A stretch of 64,000 bases of DNA, taken from the NCBI RefSeq assembly GCF_003182255.1, contig NZ_QGTQ01000004.1, forward strand, positions 237,593-301,592, written 5' to 3'. This DNA comes from Paenibacillus cellulosilyticus (GTDB lineage: Bacteria > Bacillota > Bacilli > Paenibacillales > Paenibacillaceae). The translations under genes and the position numbers were made by a program. A model generated the notes under the pieces. The model saw only the letters and a program-made list of their open reading frames with translations, had not been told where the DNA came from and made no database searches. Of this stretch, positions 45,560-53,440 are shown piece by piece; within the stretch, counting starts at the first letter, position 1, and the number at the start of each line of letters is the position of its first letter.

Positions 45560-46756
45560 ATGAACATGACCTACAATTTAAGACGCGAAGCACTGACGAA
45601 ACAGCATGAGCAGCTTATCCAGCGTACGAATCGCCCCGTACCGCTAGGCAATGGCATTTTCGACCGATATGAGCATCCGGTTCTAACTGCTGACCACGCC
45701 CCACTGACTTGGCGCTATGACTTCAATCCGGAGACGAATCCGTATTTCATGGAGCGTCTTGGTATTAACTGCGTCTTTAATCCAGGCGCGATCTACTTGA
45801 ACGGCAAGTTTTATTTGGTCGCTCGCGTCGAGGGCAATGACCGCAAATCGTTTTTCGCTATCGCGGAGAGCAGCAATGGTACGGATGGATTCCGATTCTG
45901 GGACGAACCGATTGTAATGCCCGAAACGAATGATCCGGACATCAACGTGTACGATATGCGTCTCGTTCAGCATGAGGACGGATGGATTTACGGATTATTT
46001 TGTACCGAGCGCAAAGATCCGGACGCCCCACGCGGCGACTTATCCAGTGCCATCGCCCAATGCGGCATTGCGCGTACACGCGACCTGAAGAGCTGGCAGC
46101 GGCTGGCCGATCTGAAAACAGCTTCGAATCAGCAGCGCAACGTGGTGCTCCACCCTACCTTTATCGATGGCCAGTATGCATTCTACACGCGTCCGCAGGA
46201 TGGTTTCATCGACACGGGCTCAGGAGGCGGTATCGGCTGGGGCTTATCCGAATCGATCGAGCAAGCCGTTATCGAGCAGGAGATTATTATCGACGAACGG
46301 CATTATCATACGATTAAGGAGGTAAAGAACGGTCAAGGTCCCGCACCGATCCGAACCGATCGCGGCTGGCTCCATATCGCTCATGGCGTCCGCAATACGG
46401 CGGCTGGTCTGCGTTATGTCCTGTACGCTTTCTTGTCTGATCTGGATGAACCCCAACGCGTCACCCATCGCCCGGGCGGTCATCTGATTGCACCGCAAGG
46501 CGAAGAACGCGTCGGCGACGTATCCAATGTGACCTTCTGCAACGGTGTCATTGCCCGCGACAACGGTGAGGTGTACATCTACTATGCTTCTTCGGACACA
46601 CGCTGCCACGTTGCCGTGTCAACAGTCGATCGCTTGCTTGATTACGTGATGAACACGCCAGAGGATCCTCTTCGTTCCTATGCTAGCGTGCAGCAGCGGG
46701 TATCGCTAATCGAGCGCAACCGAGCTTATCTGTCGTCGGAGACAGCCCAAGTCTAA
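45560..46756 (+). CDS. GH130 4-O-beta-mannosylglucose phosphorylase
   Basis: 398 residues, a five-bladed beta-propeller. It phosphorolyses mannosyl-glucose to mannose-1-phosphate and glucose. GH130 signatures: [38 protein letters not shown], the phosphate-binding region [38 protein letters not shown] and [12 protein letters not shown]. The subgroup call rests mainly on the epimerase next door. ATG 17 bases after the epimerase stop, behind AGGAGG. Confidence 0.9.
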   Translation: MNMTYNLRREALTKQHEQLIQRTNRPVPLGNGIFDRYEHPVLTADHAPLTWRYDFNPETNPYFMERLGINCVFNPGAIYLNGKFYLVARVEGNDRKSFFAIAESSNGTDGFRFWDEPIVMPETNDPDINVYDMRLVQHEDGWIYGLFCTERKDPDAPRGDLSSAIAQCGIARTRDLKSWQRLADLKTASNQQRNVVLHPTFIDGQYAFYTRPQDGFIDTGSGGGIGWGLSESIEQAVIEQEIIIDERHYHTIKEVKNGQGPAPIRTDRGWLHIAHGVRNTAAGLRYVLYAFLSDLDEPQRVTHRPGGHLIAPQGEERVGDVSNVTFCNGVIARDNGEVYIYYASSDTRCHVAVSTVDRLLDYVMNTPEDPLRSYASVQQRVSLIERNRAYLSSETAQV

Positions 46757-46798
46757 CCGACTAGTTACGATCGCATTTATGTCTCTCCTATTCGCTGC

Positions 46799-46840
46799 TC
46801 TTCTGCAAACGCAATCGCGCGTGTGCTGAAGAGTTTTTTT
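46799..46840 (+). terminator. Terminator of the mannan operon
   Basis: CTCTTCTGCA ... TGTGCTGAAGAG followed by eight T; stem with one or two mismatches, about 45 bases past the GH130 stop. Confidence 0.75.
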
Positions 46841-46866
46841 TCGTATAAAAGGGTTGCATTATTTCG

Positions 46867-46912
46867 AAATGAACGTTAAAGTAAACGTAAATGAACCAAA
46901 ATAAACTTAGTT
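46867..46912. promoter_or_regulatory. Direct repeats upstream of kduI
   Basis: AAATGAAC occurs at 46867-46874 and 46889-46896, each followed by an (A)ATAAAC/GTAAAC block, a 22-base period. DeoR-family repressors often bind direct repeats, and such a regulator is encoded two genes on. Candidate operator of the kdu operon. Confidence 0.5.
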
Positions 46913-46940
46913 ACACCAAATGAACTGGAGGCCTCTTCTA

Positions 46941-47774
46941 ATGGAAATCCGTTATGCTGCACACCCAAATGATGTTAAATCGTATGACACTTCGCGCCTG
47001 CGCCAAGAGTTTCTGATCGAGACGCTGTTCGTACAAGACGAGCTTACGCTCACTTATTCCCACGTTGACCGTTTCATCGTTGGCGGTGCGTTCCCTGTAT
47101 CGAAGCAAGTGAAGCTCGAAGCTGATACGCACACGATTGGTGCTGCAACCTTCCTCGAGCGCCGTGAGATCGGTATCATCAACATCGGCGGCCGCGGCTC
47201 CGTTACGGTAGACGGCACGACTTATGATATGGAACCGAAAGACTGCCTGTATGTTGGCCTTGGCGCTCAAGACGTTGTATTCGCAAGCGCGGATGCATCG
47301 CAGCCGGCGAAGTTCTACCTGAACTCCACGCCAGCTCACAAAACGTACCCTACGGTTAAAGCTGCAATCAGCGAAGCTTCCCCGAACCATCTCGGCGCGC
47401 TGACGACGAACAACGAGCGTACGATCTACCGCTACATTCACACGAACGGCATTCAAAGCTGCCAGCTCGTAATGGGTATGACGCTCCTGAAGCCAGGCAG
47501 CAACTGGAACACAATGCCTTGCCATACGCACAACCGCCGCTCGGAAGTTTACCTGTACTTCGATATGGCAGCTGACGGCAACGTCTTCCACCTGATGGGC
47601 GAGCCGCAAGAAACGCGCCACCTCGTCGTTCGCAACGAGCAAGCGATCCTCTCGCCAAGCTGGTCGATTCACAGCGGTGTCGGCACGACTAGCTACACGT
47701 TCATCTGGGGTATGGGTGGCGAGAACCAAATCTTTGAAGACATGGACGCAGTAGCGCCACAGGATCTCAAATAA
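46941..47774 (+). CDS. kduI: 5-dehydro-4-deoxy-D-glucuronate isomerase KduI
   Basis: Isomerises 5-keto-4-deoxyuronate to 2,5-diketo-3-deoxygluconate during breakdown of pectin or other unsaturated uronates. 277 residues, cupin-type: YSHVDRFIVGGAFPVSKQVK, REIGIINIGGRGSVTVDG, and the zinc site MPCHTHNRRSEVYLYFD with a later His in IHSGVGTTSY. The ATG at 46941 follows TGGAGG; codon use is strongly biased. First gene of kduI-deoR-kduD. Confidence 0.95.
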   Translation: MEIRYAAHPNDVKSYDTSRLRQEFLIETLFVQDELTLTYSHVDRFIVGGAFPVSKQVKLEADTHTIGAATFLERREIGIINIGGRGSVTVDGTTYDMEPKDCLYVGLGAQDVVFASADASQPAKFYLNSTPAHKTYPTVKAAISEASPNHLGALTTNNERTIYRYIHTNGIQSCQLVMGMTLLKPGSNWNTMPCHTHNRRSEVYLYFDMAADGNVFHLMGEPQETRHLVVRNEQAILSPSWSIHSGVGTTSYTFIWGMGGENQIFEDMDAVAPQDLK

Positions 47775-47775
47775 A

Positions 47776-48549
47776 ATGATGCATTCGCATCGCCGCCATG
47801 AATTGATCATGGAAGCCCTGCTCGCTTCTCAAGAGGTGACCGTTACCGAACTCAGCGAACGGCTGAACGTAACGGGCAAGACGATTCGCGAGGATCTTGC
47901 CAAGCTGGAGGAGAAAGGGCTGCTCATGCGCATTCATGGCGGTGCTGTATTAGCACAACATGATCAGCTCGGTATCCTGTCCCAGCAGGAGCCGCTCGTT
48001 CGCCACGCCTCAGAGAAAACAGAGATTGCCGAGCTTGCGCTGAAGCTGATCGAGCCCGGTGACATTATTGCGCTGGATGGCGGCAGCACTACGCTCGAAA
48101 TCGCTAGGAAGCTTGCCAACAAGCCTCTTACAGTGGTAACGAACGATGTGCACATTATCGCGGAGCTAGCCCGCAAAGACGAGATTCGTCTCGTCGTCCC
48201 GGGCGGCTACCGCGTACGCAACATGCTCGCAGGAGCGGAAGCGACCGCCTATATACGGAAGCTGAACATCAGCAAAGCGTTTCTGTCTGCGACAGGCGTT
48301 CATCCCGAGTTCGGCTTTACGATATATACCGGCGAACTCGTCGACTTCAAACGAGCACTTATTGAAACGGCTAAAACCGTCTATGCTGTAGTCGATCACC
48401 ACAAGTTCGGCCAAGGCGCCCTATTCACTTTCGCTAGTTTTCATGAGATTGCAGCTGTCCTGACGGACGCGGGCATGACGAAGGAAACTGCTGATCAATA
48501 CCGACAAGCCGGCGCTGCGCTTCAAGTGTACGCCGATCAGGAAAGGTAG
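47776..48549 (+). CDS. DeoR family regulator of the kdu operon
   Basis: 257 residues: helix-turn-helix with VTVTELSERLNVTGKTIRED, LAKLEEKGLLMRIHGGAV, and a sensor domain with GDIIALDGGSTTLEIARKLA and VVDHHKFGQGALF. Its start abuts the kduI stop (one base between) and kduD follows nine bases later, so it sits inside the operon and probably autoregulates it. The inducer is likely a keto-deoxy sugar derivative; inference from location. Confidence 0.88.
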   Translation: MMHSHRRHELIMEALLASQEVTVTELSERLNVTGKTIREDLAKLEEKGLLMRIHGGAVLAQHDQLGILSQQEPLVRHASEKTEIAELALKLIEPGDIIALDGGSTTLEIARKLANKPLTVVTNDVHIIAELARKDEIRLVVPGGYRVRNMLAGAEATAYIRKLNISKAFLSATGVHPEFGFTIYTGELVDFKRALIETAKTVYAVVDHHKFGQGALFTFASFHEIAAVLTDAGMTKETADQYRQAGAALQVYADQER

Positions 48550-48558
48550 GAATTTACA

Positions 48559-49308
48559 ATGCTATTCGACCTCACAGGCAAGACAGCGCTCGTTACTGGC
48601 ACATCCGGCGGCCTCGGCGCTGCCATGGCAATCGGACTCGCAGAAGCTGGCGCTTCTGTCGTAGCGATCTCTTCTTCGAACAGCAACAGCACGGTCGAAG
48701 CGGTACGTGCGATTGGCGGTCAGATCGAACAAATCTCTGCCGATCTCTCCAAAGCGGACACGCTGGAATCCGTATTCGAGCGTGCAGTAGGCTGCTTTGG
48801 CAAAATCGATATTCTCGTCAACAATGCCGGCATTATCCGCCGTACCCCTGCTGCCGACCATTCGGCGAAGGATTGGCAGGACGTTATTGACCTGAACCTG
48901 AATTCCGTGTTCTATCTGTCCCAATTGGCAGGACGCCACATGCTGGAGCGCGGCAGCGGCAAAATCATCAACATCGCCTCCATGCTTTCCTACCAAGGCG
49001 GCATCAACGTTCCTGGCTATACGGCTAGTAAACATGCCGTTGCTGGTCTCACGAAGGCACTGGCTAACGAATGGGCTGGCCGTGGCGTGCAGATCAATGC
49101 GATTGCACCTGGCTACATGACAACGAATAATACGGCGCCTATCACTGCTGACGAAGCGCGCTACAAATCGATTACGGAACGTATTCCAGCTGGACGCTGG
49201 GGATCGCCTGACGACCTGAAAGGTCCAGTTGTGTTCCTCGCATCGGCAGCATCGGATTACATGAACGGCCATGTACTTAATGTGGATGGCGGATGGCTGG
49301 CGCGTTAA
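48559..49308 (+). CDS. kduD: 2-dehydro-3-deoxy-D-gluconate 5-dehydrogenase KduD
   Basis: An SDR enzyme that reduces 2,5-diketo-3-deoxygluconate to 2-keto-3-deoxygluconate with NAD(P)H. 249 residues: TGTSGGLGAAMAIGLAEAGA nucleotide loop, NNAGIIRR, catalytic Ser (NIASMLSYQGG) and YTASKHAVAGLTKALANEWA, then APGYMTTNNTAPI and NVDGGW. Functionally paired with kduI; the next step (KdgK, KdgA) is not in the window. Confidence 0.94.
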   Translation: MLFDLTGKTALVTGTSGGLGAAMAIGLAEAGASVVAISSSNSNSTVEAVRAIGGQIEQISADLSKADTLESVFERAVGCFGKIDILVNNAGIIRRTPAADHSAKDWQDVIDLNLNSVFYLSQLAGRHMLERGSGKIINIASMLSYQGGINVPGYTASKHAVAGLTKALANEWAGRGVQINAIAPGYMTTNNTAPITADEARYKSITERIPAGRWGSPDDLKGPVVFLASAASDYMNGHVLNVDGGWLAR

Positions 49309-49313
49309 GATTT

Positions 49314-49453
49314 CTACCCACCTAAATCCTCCCTGCTAGGGAGGACCCCATGGGACTCCCGTCCCCTGGACCCCGGAAGGGGCTGGTGGCGGGACTGAGG
49401 CGTGTTTGAGATACTGCGTGCTGGGAGTCGCGTGCCCCTTTTGGGGCATAGCT
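49314..49453 (+). repeat. Structured intergenic repeat, copy B
   Basis: A 140-base element beginning six bases after the kduD stop, the partner of 2791-2931 in the same orientation. The first 66 bases differ at about three positions, and the last 25 at two. The middle (about 49383-49428) is unrelated. As at copy A, an intrinsic terminator follows within 20 bases. Confidence 0.75.
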
Positions 49454-49470
49454 TTTGTTCGAGCTTATTA

Positions 49471-49500
49471 GGAAAAAGTGCTGCTGAGCAGCACTTTTTT
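49471..49500 (+). terminator. Terminator after structured repeat copy B
   Basis: AAAAAGTGCTGC-TGA-GCAGCACTTTTTT, a tight ten-base stem and T-run; probably ends the kdu operon transcript. Confidence 0.88.
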
Positions 49501-49598
49501 CTGTTTTATATAGATAGCAAGGAACACACAAATAGAACATCGAATAAAGACAGACTTATTAATCCTTGTTATCCCTTTATGCCAGAGGAGATTGTGAA

Positions 49599-50018
49599 AT
49601 GAACGAACTGACCATTCAAATATGTACGGACGAAGATTTAGGCCTTCTCGCCACTCTCAATAAACAACTTATTGAGGATGAACAGCACGACAATGCCATG
49701 GATATGGAGCAGTTACGAGATAGAATGCGCATGTTTATCCATTCGGACTACACGGCTTATAAATTTGTTCAGCAAGATCATGTTGTTGGCTATGCATTGG
49801 TGAATCGCACAAGGCAGCCTTTATATCTAAGACAATTTTATATTTGTCGGGATTTTAGAAGAAGCGGTTACGGGAAGATGGCGTTCCAGAAGCTGCTTGA
49901 AGCGTTAGATACAAATCAGCTTGATATTGAAGTCATGCATTGGAATCATGTCGGACAGTCATTCTGGCGATCGCTTGGGTTTCAAGAACGAAGTATCTAT
50001 ATGAGATTGGACGGATAA
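49599..50018 (+). CDS. GNAT family N-acetyltransferase
   Basis: 139 residues: IQICTDEDLGLLATLNKQLI at the start, the acetyl-CoA loop region YICRDFRRSGYGKMAFQKLL, and NHVGQSFWRSLGFQERSIYM at the end. The ATG at 49599 is preceded by AGAGGAGATTGTGA. Substrate unknown. Confidence 0.82.
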   Translation: MNELTIQICTDEDLGLLATLNKQLIEDEQHDNAMDMEQLRDRMRMFIHSDYTAYKFVQQDHVVGYALVNRTRQPLYLRQFYICRDFRRSGYGKMAFQKLLEALDTNQLDIEVMHWNHVGQSFWRSLGFQERSIYMRLDG

Positions 50019-50030
50019 TTGTCGTCAAAA

Positions 50031-50092
50031 ATAAAAAGCCGAGCATGGCATCCGTGCGCTCTGCAGCGCATGAATCCAGCTCGTCTTTTCGT
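50031..50092 (-). terminator. Terminator of the HAD hydrolase gene
   Basis: A long imperfect stem, AAAAGACGAGC ... GCTCGGCTTTT with inner GCGCT/AGCGC, followed by TTTTTATTTTT on the leftward strand. Confidence 0.7.
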
Positions 50093-50097
50093 TCGAT

Positions 50098-50754
50098 CTA
50101 TGACTGCTCCGCCGCTCGAATCGTATCGAGCAGCTGAGACAGCCGCGTCAGTCTCGCAATCGGCTCGACGCCGCGTGAAGCAAGCTCCTCATCCTTCGTC
50201 TGGTAGCCGACGAATCGGATGCCAGCATCGATCGACCCTCTCCCATCGATCCAGGAGTCTCCAATCGACAACCACTGCTCCGCTGGAATGCCTGTTCGCT
50301 TCACGACTTCATGATAGCCCGATGGTCCGGGCTTCATCTCGGTCATGCCTTCTCGCCCAACGATGAGCTGAAACCGCTCAGCAATGCCCGTTCGAGTCAA
50401 AGCCTCCCTTGCCGCTTCCTCTGCATTGTTCGTGACAACGGCAAGGACATATTCACCCTCAAGCTCAGAGAGCAGCCATTCCGCCTCAGGCTCCAAACTC
50501 GCATCGCTCATACCAACAATCTCATGCTGCCTTGTGATGCGCATCGTCTCTTCATATCGGCTGGCATCCAGCCCTTGTCTCTTGGCCTGTTCAATGAGCA
50601 TAGAGGTTGTATATTCCGTCAACGGCAGAATGGCTTCCAAGAAGCCTTCCGCATGCAAATACGTATACACATCCCGCTTCATCGCACCGAAGTCAATGCG
50701 CGACTGCAGCAGCGTATTGTCCATATCGAAAATAATGCCTTTTATAAAACCGAT
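50098..50754 (-). CDS. HAD superfamily hydrolase
   Basis: A small-molecule phosphatase of the haloacid dehalogenase superfamily, 218 residues if begun at the ATC at 50754. Motif I is KGIIFDMDNTLL, whose first Asp is the nucleophile; motif II VVTNNAEEA; motif III Lys in MKPGPSGYHEV; motif IV SIGDSWIDGRGSIDAG. The first ATG (50724) would remove the nucleophile. Between the preceding TAG and motif I there is no ATG, GTG or TTG; ATC, ATA and ATT codons are the only candidates, with GGGGTG six bases before the ATC. It follows the ywnB-like gene by 24 bases. Confidence 0.82.
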   Translation of the reverse strand: MGFIKGIIFDMDNTLLQSRIDFGAMKRDVYTYLHAEGFLEAILPLTEYTTSMLIEQAKRQGLDASRYEETMRITRQHEIVGMSDASLEPEAEWLLSELEGEYVLAVVTNNAEEAAREALTRTGIAERFQLIVGREGMTEMKPGPSGYHEVVKRTGIPAEQWLSIGDSWIDGRGSIDAGIRFVGYQTKDEELASRGVEPIARLTRLSQLLDTIRAAEQS

Positions 50755-50778
50755 CTAGCCCACCCCGCCAACAAACGA

Positions 50779-51420
50779 TTATTGCGCTTCGCCAACGACA
50801 GTGAAGCGGCGGTTCTGATGCTTCGGCTGCTCCAATTCATCAATGATCGCAATCGCATAGTCCGCATAGCTAATATAGCTGTTGCCTTCCGAGTTGACAA
50901 GCAATTGGTCTTGGCCAGCTGTGTAGGAACCCGTTCGCTTACCAGCAGGATCGAAGAAAGCCGATGGGCTGACAAACGTCCATTGTACGCCTTCCGATTG
51001 TTGAAGTTCTGCCAAGTTTTGACCTTGGCTGCGCGCCGTAGCAAGGTAAAGCGCTGGGAATTCAGGCGTATCATATAGGCGAGTTGTGAGAGCTGGATCT
51101 ACGAACAAGCTGCCTGCGCCGCCTACAACGATCAGACGTGTAGATGGTGCACCTTTGAGTGCTTTAATCAGCGCTTGACCCGCTTCAATGTGCAGATGCT
51201 CTTGACCGCCTGGTGCTCCGAACGCATTCACAACAGCATCGAATTCACTCAAATCTGCTGCTTGAAGCTGGAATACGTCTTTCTCGACCACTTTAACCGA
51301 CGAGTTTTGTACTTTCGATGCGTCACGAACAATTGCTGTAACTTCATGACCACGTACCGCTGCTTCTTTCACGATTTCTTGACCTGCTTTGCCACTTGCC
51401 CCGATAACTGCGATTTTCAT
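50779..51420 (-). CDS. ywnB: NAD(P)-binding oxidoreductase, YwnB-like (atypical SDR/NmrA)
   Basis: 213 residues with a Rossmann fold: MKIAVIGASGKAGQEIVKEA, VVNAFGAPGGQEH, and SPSAFFDPAGKRTGSY. No Tyr-x-x-x-Lys catalytic pair, so reductase activity is uncertain; many relatives are NADPH-sensing or quinone-linked. ATG behind AGGAGGCAATGAATT. The neighbouring Rrf2 gene reproduces the Bacillus ywnA-ywnB pair. Its leader holds three 67-base hairpin repeats. Confidence 0.82.
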   Translation of the reverse strand: MKIAVIGASGKAGQEIVKEAAVRGHEVTAIVRDASKVQNSSVKVVEKDVFQLQAADLSEFDAVVNAFGAPGGQEHLHIEAGQALIKALKGAPSTRLIVVGGAGSLFVDPALTTRLYDTPEFPALYLATARSQGQNLAELQQSEGVQWTFVSPSAFFDPAGKRTGSYTAGQDQLLVNSEGNSYISYADYAIAIIDELEQPKHQNRRFTVVGEAQ

Positions 51421-51437
51421 AATTCATTGCCTCCTAA

Positions 51438-51638
51438 AAGTTATTTGCTACCTCTTCGTGGTACTTCCTTGCAAGCAAATAACTTGCTTCGGAAGCATTC
51501 ACTTAAGTTATTTGCTACCTCTTCGTGGTTCTTCCTTGCAAGCAAATAACTTGCTTCGGAAGCATTCGCTTAAGTTATTTGCTACCTCTTCGTGGTTCTT
51601 CCTTGCAAGCAAATAACTTGCATCGGAAGCATTCGCTT
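51438..51638 (-). repeat. Three tandem 67-base hairpin repeats
   Basis: Units begin at 51438, 51505 and 51572 and differ at only about three positions. Each holds a perfect 12-base inverted repeat (AAGTTATTTGCT / AGCAAATAACTT) around a 23-base loop, and a second small hairpin GCTTC-G-GAAGC. They lie between the ywnB-like gene and the palindrome at 51660-51678, so they would be in the leader of that transcript. Confidence 0.9.
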
Positions 51639-51659
51639 ATTTGCAGCTTTTAAACAATT

Positions 51660-51678
51660 TGTAACCATCACAGTTACA
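51660..51678. promoter_or_regulatory. Rrf2-type operator upstream of the ywnB-like gene
   Basis: TGTAACC-ATCAC-AGTTACA, nearly identical to the perfect palindrome before the Rrf2 gene (52155-52173). Shared half-sites at both promoters imply one regulator controls both genes. Confidence 0.75.
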
Positions 51679-51697
51679 TTTAAGGGTAAAAAAAGGA

Positions 51698-52117
51698 CTA
51701 GCCTTGTGAAACGATCGTACCTGTAATATCTGCGACACTCGTTTTGGCTAGCGACTGCTCCAGTTCACGCTGAGCATCAAGCAGCGGCTGCGTCAGTGCG
51801 TGTTGAATATTGCGGCCCACCAGACATTTGACATTCGTGTTCTGATGAACCGTGAACAACACGTTATTCTCTGGCAGCTCTACAGCATGATACACATCAT
51901 ACAAAGTGATCTCAGATAGTGGGCGAACAAGCTTAATACCTGTTACGCCTGGACGCGATTCGATTAGTCCTGCTTTGCTCAGCAAGCTCATAATCCGACG
52001 AATGACAACCGCATTGGTGTTCACACTTCCTGCGATACGCTCCGACGTTATTTTGCCATCGTGTACGTCAATCAATGACAAAATATGAATGGCTACGCTA
52101 AACTTGCTGCTAATCAC
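51698..52117 (-). CDS. ywnA: Rrf2 family transcriptional regulator, YwnA-like
   Basis: 139 residues: MISSKFSVAIHILSLIDVHD, helix-turn-helix with NAVVIRRIMSLLSKAGLIES, and the wing region RPGVTGIKLVRPLSEITLYD. It has one cysteine (NVKCLVG), so not an Fe-S Rrf2 protein. The start is GTG behind GGGAGG. It lies between two copies of the TGTAAC-N-GTTACA palindrome, which supports autoregulation and control of the ywnB-like gene. Confidence 0.86.
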   Translation of the reverse strand: MISSKFSVAIHILSLIDVHDGKITSERIAGSVNTNAVVIRRIMSLLSKAGLIESRPGVTGIKLVRPLSEITLYDVYHAVELPENNVLFTVHQNTNVKCLVGRNIQHALTQPLLDAQRELEQSLAKTSVADITGTIVSQG

Positions 52118-52154
52118 GATCGAGTTCCTCCCGCTAATACGTTGTCGTCTTGAT

Positions 52155-52173
52155 TGTAACTATAACAGTTACA
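52155..52173. promoter_or_regulatory. Rrf2-type operator upstream of the regulator gene
   Basis: TGTAACT-ATAAC-AGTTACA, a perfect seven-base inverted repeat with a five-base spacer, about 40 bases before the GTG start. Confidence 0.75.
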
Positions 52174-52304
52174 TTACGGAGTTGTCAATCGCTCTTGATC
52201 AAATAAGTGACTAGGCTCTATCTTCTGCTAATGTACAAGCAACCATACATGCCCTTCACAAGAATGCTCCAGGCATGTATGTAGCGGTAGGTTCATCAAC
52301 TTTG

Positions 52305-53273
52305 TTACGGCAGCGACGGCAGCGTGCTTTGAACACCACGCTCCGCAGGCACTTCCTCTGGGAGCTGCTTAGAAGCATGCGGCACTTCACGCGGCTTATA
52401 GTGAATCATTTCATTCGAATAAATCGACACATGCACTTGGCCATGCTGCGCAAATGCGCGGATGAGAACCGGCAGGCTGTATTTGTTCTGGAAGACAAAA
52501 TCAGGCCCATACCAGCTCACCGTTGCATCGCGACCCGGCGGAACGTATGGCACATTACGGCTGTGTGAATAGCGCTGCACGATATGAAGACCTGCTCGAT
52601 CGGCCGCATTGAACAACGTTGATGAGATTTGGCAAATACCGCCCCCGATATCTTCCGAAACTTCACCGCGCACGATGACAGGCGCCTTCATATAACCCTT
52701 CTCCGTTGTCCGTTTACCAACTATCGCATTGAAGGAAAATGTTTCGCCTGGGAACACAACCGTATTATTGATAGCGCTAGCCGCAAGCGAAATATTGTGA
52801 GAGCGATTCTTGTTATTCGAATTGTAATAAGTCGCGTAATGGCCGATCGATTTCTCTTTGATTTGCGCGAGTAATTCGCTGTCCACTTTCGGGTAAATGG
52901 GCAGCTGAGGAACTTCCACCTGCGTACGACCGCCTTCGATCATAAACCGATAGATAGTTTCAGCTAACAGCGCTCGATCCAGCCTTGCGCCCGCCCTCTC
53001 GCTTATGATCCGGCCCGCCCCATCAAGCTTGGCGTTGACCGCAGGCCGATCAGTTCGACGCGCGACATCAGTAGTCAACTTGTCCACCTGTGGTTCGTTT
53101 ACGAATGGCGATCCCATTCCAGCAATCGAAAAATTCCGTCGATCAATGGTTGCGATCGTCTGCCCTTGATGGACAATTGCCAATGTCTTAGGAAGCTCAG
53201 GCTGATAAGGCACTGGAATCGGCTGTGGTTGCTGCATGAGCATAATCATTACTGTCAGCCAAGATAAGAACAT
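52305..53273 (-). CDS. VanW family protein
   Basis: 322 residues with an N-terminal signal or anchor (MFLSWLTVMIMLM), a linker domain, and a C-terminal VanW domain: NTVVFPGETFSFNAIVGKRT, GGGICQISSTLFNAADRAGL, VPPGRDATVSWYGPDFVFQN. Secreted VanW/YoaR proteins are thought to act on the cell wall; the biochemical role is unknown. It is divergent from another secreted protein gene. Confidence 0.85.
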   Translation of the reverse strand: MFLSWLTVMIMLMQQPQPIPVPYQPELPKTLAIVHQGQTIATIDRRNFSIAGMGSPFVNEPQVDKLTTDVARRTDRPAVNAKLDGAGRIISERAGARLDRALLAETIYRFMIEGGRTQVEVPQLPIYPKVDSELLAQIKEKSIGHYATYYNSNNKNRSHNISLAASAINNTVVFPGETFSFNAIVGKRTTEKGYMKAPVIVRGEVSEDIGGGICQISSTLFNAADRAGLHIVQRYSHSRNVPYVPPGRDATVSWYGPDFVFQNKYSLPVLIRAFAQHGQVHVSIYSNEMIHYKPREVPHASKQLPEEVPAERGVQSTLPSLP

Positions 53274-53440
53274 TCTCGCATACCTCCTGCATTTATCCCC
53301 TGCTAATGTGCCTTACTTTCGCTCCTCTTATGCCAGTTGCAGTAATATCCAATTGAAGTAATGACGGGAAGGCTACATATCGCAGACATTAAGGGACAAC
53401 AATACAAGACGGAGTATAACCAAGGGAGGAGAAACGCAAG

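Noticed and set aside
49322..49540. A 72-codon minus-strand open frame across structured repeat copy B.
   Set aside because: It lies over a noncoding repeat and terminator; the equivalent frame is not kept at copy A.
51389..51616. An open frame running through the 67-base repeats on the plus strand.
   Set aside because: It starts inside the ywnB-like gene on the opposite strand, and its internal repetition only reflects the DNA repeats; no ribosome binding site.
51438..51638. The 67-base repeats as a possible CRISPR array.
   Set aside because: The units are tandem copies with no unique spacers, and there are no cas genes nearby.
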